Assembly (NCBI RefSeq): GCF_042663885.1
Contig: NZ_JBHSXV010000001.1
DNA from: Aquipuribacter hungaricus
GTDB lineage: Bacteria > Actinomycetota > Actinomycetes > Actinomycetales > JBBAYJ01
Strand: one strand, 5' to 3'
Length of the DNA stretch: 64,000 bases
Shown in pieces: positions 62,175-64,000 of the stretch. How positions within the stretch are numbered: the first letter of the stretch is position 1; each line of letters begins with the position of its first letter. The position numbers were made by a program, and so were the translations under genes. Under the pieces are notes generated by a model. It was not told where the DNA came from. It was given only the letters and a program-made list of their open reading frames with translations, and made no database searches.

Positions 62175-62768
62175 CTACCGAGCCTGCTTGCGCGGGTACA
62201 CCGTCTCCCCCCGCGCGAGCATCGCCACGTTGGCCTGGATCCGCCGGGCCCGGGTCTCCGGCTTGACCGCGGTGACCACCCGGTGCAGGACCGCGTACCG
62301 GTTCGTGGCGTCGAGCTCGGCGAACAGCGCCTGGGCTGCGGGCTCGGCGGCGAGCGCGGCGACCAGGTCCTCGGGCACCTCGATCGTCGCGGGGCCCGAG
62401 TACGCCGCGTCCCAACGGCCGTCGGCCTTGGCGCGCTCGATCTCGGCATGGCCGTTGGGCTGCATCCGGCCGGCCTCGATGAGCGCGGCCACGTACCCGA
62501 CGTTGCGCTTGGACCAGATGCTGCGGGCCCGGCGCGGGGTGAAGCGCTGCCGGTAGACCTGGTCGTCGACGCTCTTGGCCTGCCCGTCGATCCACCCCTG
62601 GCACAGCGCCTCCTGCAGCGCCTGGGCGTACGTCAGGCTCGTCGGCTCCGTCGTGCCCTTCTTGGCCAGCGTGAGCCACACGCCGGGCTGCTCGTGCACG
62701 TGCTCGGCGAGCCACTCCCGCCACGCGTCGACGTCGGGGACCGTCAGCTCTTCCGCCTGCTCCGCCAC
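62175..62768 (-). CDS. YdeI/OmpD-associated family protein
   Basis: A 197-residue soluble protein. WREWLAEHVHEQPGVWLTLAKKG, then LTYAQALQEALCQGWIDGQAKSVDD and RFTPRRARSIWSKRNV, is the YdeI-family core; the tail RRIQANVAMLARGETVYPR is typical. Members are linked loosely to stress and peptide resistance, but the molecular role is unknown. GTG at 62768 is used because GAGG lies eight bases upstream; GTG at 62774 is also possible. A hairpin in the gap separates it from the alcohol dehydrogenase. Confidence 0.88.
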   Translation of the reverse strand: MAEQAEELTVPDVDAWREWLAEHVHEQPGVWLTLAKKGTTEPTSLTYAQALQEALCQGWIDGQAKSVDDQVYRQRFTPRRARSIWSKRNVGYVAALIEAGRMQPNGHAEIERAKADGRWDAAYSGPATIEVPEDLVAALAAEPAAQALFAELDATNRYAVLHRVVTAVKPETRARRIQANVAMLARGETVYPRKQAR

Positions 62769-62795
62769 GGGCACACCCTCGCAGCCGGGTACGAC

Positions 62796-62829
62796 GACGG
62801 CCCGCCCCCCAGCAGGGGGACGGGCCGTC
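62796..62829 (-). terminator. Hairpin terminator after the alcohol dehydrogenase
   Basis: GACGGCCCG plus a C-run pairs with a G-run plus CGGGCCGTC (62796-62810 with 62815-62829, one bulge), 14 bases beyond the stop of the dehydrogenase. Confidence 0.75.
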
Positions 62830-62842
62830 AGGGTCGCTGGGG

Positions 62843-63889
62843 TCAGGCCAGAGTTGAGGTGTCGATGACGAAGCGGTAGCGCACGTCGGAGGCGACGACA
62901 CGCTCCCAGGCCTCGTTGACCTGGTCCGCGCCGATGACCTCGATCTCGGCGCCGATGCCCTTCTCGGCGCAGAAGTCGAGCATCTCCTGGGTCTCGGGGA
63001 TGCCGCCGATGGCCGAGCCGGCGAACGAGCGGCGGAACGGGATGAGCGAGAACACGGCGACGTCGAGGGGCTCCGGCGGCGCACCGACGTTGACCATCGT
63101 GCCGTCGACGGCGAGCAGGCCGAGGTACTGGTCCAGGTCGAGCTTGGCGCTCACGGTGTTGACGATGAGGTCGAAGGACCCGGCGAGCGAGGTGAACGTG
63201 TCGGGGTCGGAGGTGGCGTGGTAGCTGGTGGCGCCCAGGCGCAGGCCGTCCTCCTGCTTCTTCAGCGACTGCGACAGCACCGTGACCTCGGCGCCCATGG
63301 CGGCGGCGATCTTGACGCCCATGTGGCCGAGGCCGCCGAGGCCGACGATCGCGACGCGCTTGCCGGGACCGGCGCCCCAGTGGTGCAGCGGGGAGTACAG
63401 GGTGACGCCGGCGCACAGCAGCGGCGCAGCCTCGTCGAGCTCGATGCCCTCGGGGATGCGGAGCACGAAGTCCTCGGTGACGACGATCTGCTGGGAGTAC
63501 CCGCCCATCGTGGGCTCGCCGTCGCGGCCGACCGCGGCGTACGTGCCGATGTTGCCCTCCAGGCAGTACTGCTCGAGGCCCTGGGTGCAGCTGGAGCACT
63601 CGCGGCAGGAGTCGACCATGCAGCCGACGCCGACGCGGTCGCCGACCTGGTGCTTGGTGACCTCGGCGCCGACCTCGGCGACGGTGCCGGCGATCTCGTG
63701 GCCGACGACGATGGGGTAGGTGACGTCGCCCCACTCGCCGCGGGCGGTGTGGATGTCTGAGTGGCAGATCCCGGCGAAGGCGATGTCGATGCGGACCTCG
63801 TGCGGGCCGACGTCGCGGCGCTCGATGGTGGTGCGCTCGAGGGGGCCGTCGGGGGTGAGGGCGGCGACGGCGTTGACGGTCGTGGGCAT
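62843..63889 (-). CDS. Zinc-dependent NAD(P) alcohol dehydrogenase
   Basis: A 348-residue medium-chain dehydrogenase. Catalytic zinc ligands are in FAGICHSDIH (Cys) and VVGHEIAG (His, Glu); the structural zinc Cys cluster is VDSCRECSSCTQGLEQYC; the cofactor motif is VAIVGLGGLGHMGVKIAAAMGAEV, in a style typical of NADPH-using cinnamyl-alcohol-type enzymes. It reduces aldehydes or oxidises alcohols in the cytosol. The gene is single, with 111 bases upstream to the window end where nothing else is seen. A terminator hairpin follows. Confidence 0.93.
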   Translation of the reverse strand: MPTTVNAVAALTPDGPLERTTIERRDVGPHEVRIDIAFAGICHSDIHTARGEWGDVTYPIVVGHEIAGTVAEVGAEVTKHQVGDRVGVGCMVDSCRECSSCTQGLEQYCLEGNIGTYAAVGRDGEPTMGGYSQQIVVTEDFVLRIPEGIELDEAAPLLCAGVTLYSPLHHWGAGPGKRVAIVGLGGLGHMGVKIAAAMGAEVTVLSQSLKKQEDGLRLGATSYHATSDPDTFTSLAGSFDLIVNTVSAKLDLDQYLGLLAVDGTMVNVGAPPEPLDVAVFSLIPFRRSFAGSAIGGIPETQEMLDFCAEKGIGAEIEVIGADQVNEAWERVVASDVRYRFVIDTSTLA

Positions 63890-64000
63890 GGTGGAGTCCT
63901 CTCGGTGGCTCGGTCACCGCAGCGGGCGGCCCCGGCAGGGGCCTCGCGGCTGCGCCCGGTGGGGGCACGGGCAGCGCGCGCTCGTATGCGGTGTCCCTCA

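Noticed and set aside
60984..62879. 631-residue plus-strand frame near the right end
   Set aside because: Antisense to the exported phosphatase-type and YdeI genes, which have intact motifs and ribosome binding sites.
1..64000. CRISPR array, tRNA, rRNA or insertion sequence
   Set aside because: Reading found no regularly spaced repeats, no tRNA-like or rRNA-like segments and no transposase motif.

Overview
The window is very GC-rich DNA with strong G/C at third codon positions, frequent GTG starts, TANNNT -10 boxes close to start codons (leaderless promoters) and several long spurious antisense frames. This, together with MEDS/HATPase regulators, a TAT-exported flavoprotein, TAP-type exported hydrolases and excalibur-type nucleases, points to the chromosome of a high-GC Actinomycetota. 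I cannot name the genus. I saw no tRNA, rRNA, CRISPR array, integrase, transposase or phage structural gene.

Left part (1-26.8 kb) is ordinary chromosome: a small membrane protein; a DrrAB-type ABC exporter; a DUF5872 protein; two MEDS-HATPase regulators (3055-3972 and 8309-9232) that flank an exported flavin amine oxidase, an exported RidA-like protein and an MFS transporter; an acetyl-CoA synthetase; an exported TAP-like alpha/beta hydrolase; a GH13 alpha-glucosidase; a small lipoprotein; an NAD-dependent epimerase; an AraC-VOC pair; an amidohydrolase; a dienelactone hydrolase divergent from a MarR-DUF2306 operon; an exported beta-helix protein; an exported esterase; and a ThuA-Gfo/Idh/MocA pair. 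Three strong hairpin terminators separate units here.

Middle and right part (26.9-60.9 kb) is a defence-like island. In order: a Phd/VapC toxin-antitoxin pair; a NERD-UvrD helicase; a MntA/HepT (nucleotidyltransferase/HEPN) pair with a 12-bp operator-like palindrome at its start; a YbjN-like protein; a frameshifted thermonuclease-excalibur lipoprotein; a frameshifted NERD protein; decayed copies of a restriction endonuclease and a macro domain; a minus-strand operon of ARPP-1, dual-specificity phosphatase and a Cys-rich protein; a divergent NrtR-like NUDIX regulator; an intact PGN_0703-like endonuclease overlapping a macro-domain gene; an AT-richer orphan with nuclease-like motifs; an AddB/AddA-like pair; a SIR2 protein with an N-terminal macro-like region; and a long operon of SF1 helicase-DUF559-DUF4357, an 84-aa orphan and two DUF262 proteins, followed by an EcsC protein, facing a PLD-helicase-DUF3427 protein.

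Two modules look most worth testing as systems. One is the ADP-ribose/NAD-themed cluster at 33.6-38.5 kb, where a probable ADP-ribose-sensing regulator sits between ARPP-1/phosphatase and a nuclease-macro pair. The other is the SIR2 // helicase-orphan-DUF262-DUF262-EcsC block at 46.2-57.7 kb. Its helicase ends in an in-frame TGA where the DUF4357 domain normally has Trp, and reading through would restore an ATGA overlap with the next gene. Several frameshifts between 31.0 and 35.6 kb suggest local gene decay, or base-call errors that raw reads could settle.

The window closes (60.9-64 kb) with an exported endonuclease/exonuclease/phosphatase protein, a YdeI-family protein and a zinc alcohol dehydrogenase, again ordinary chromosome.
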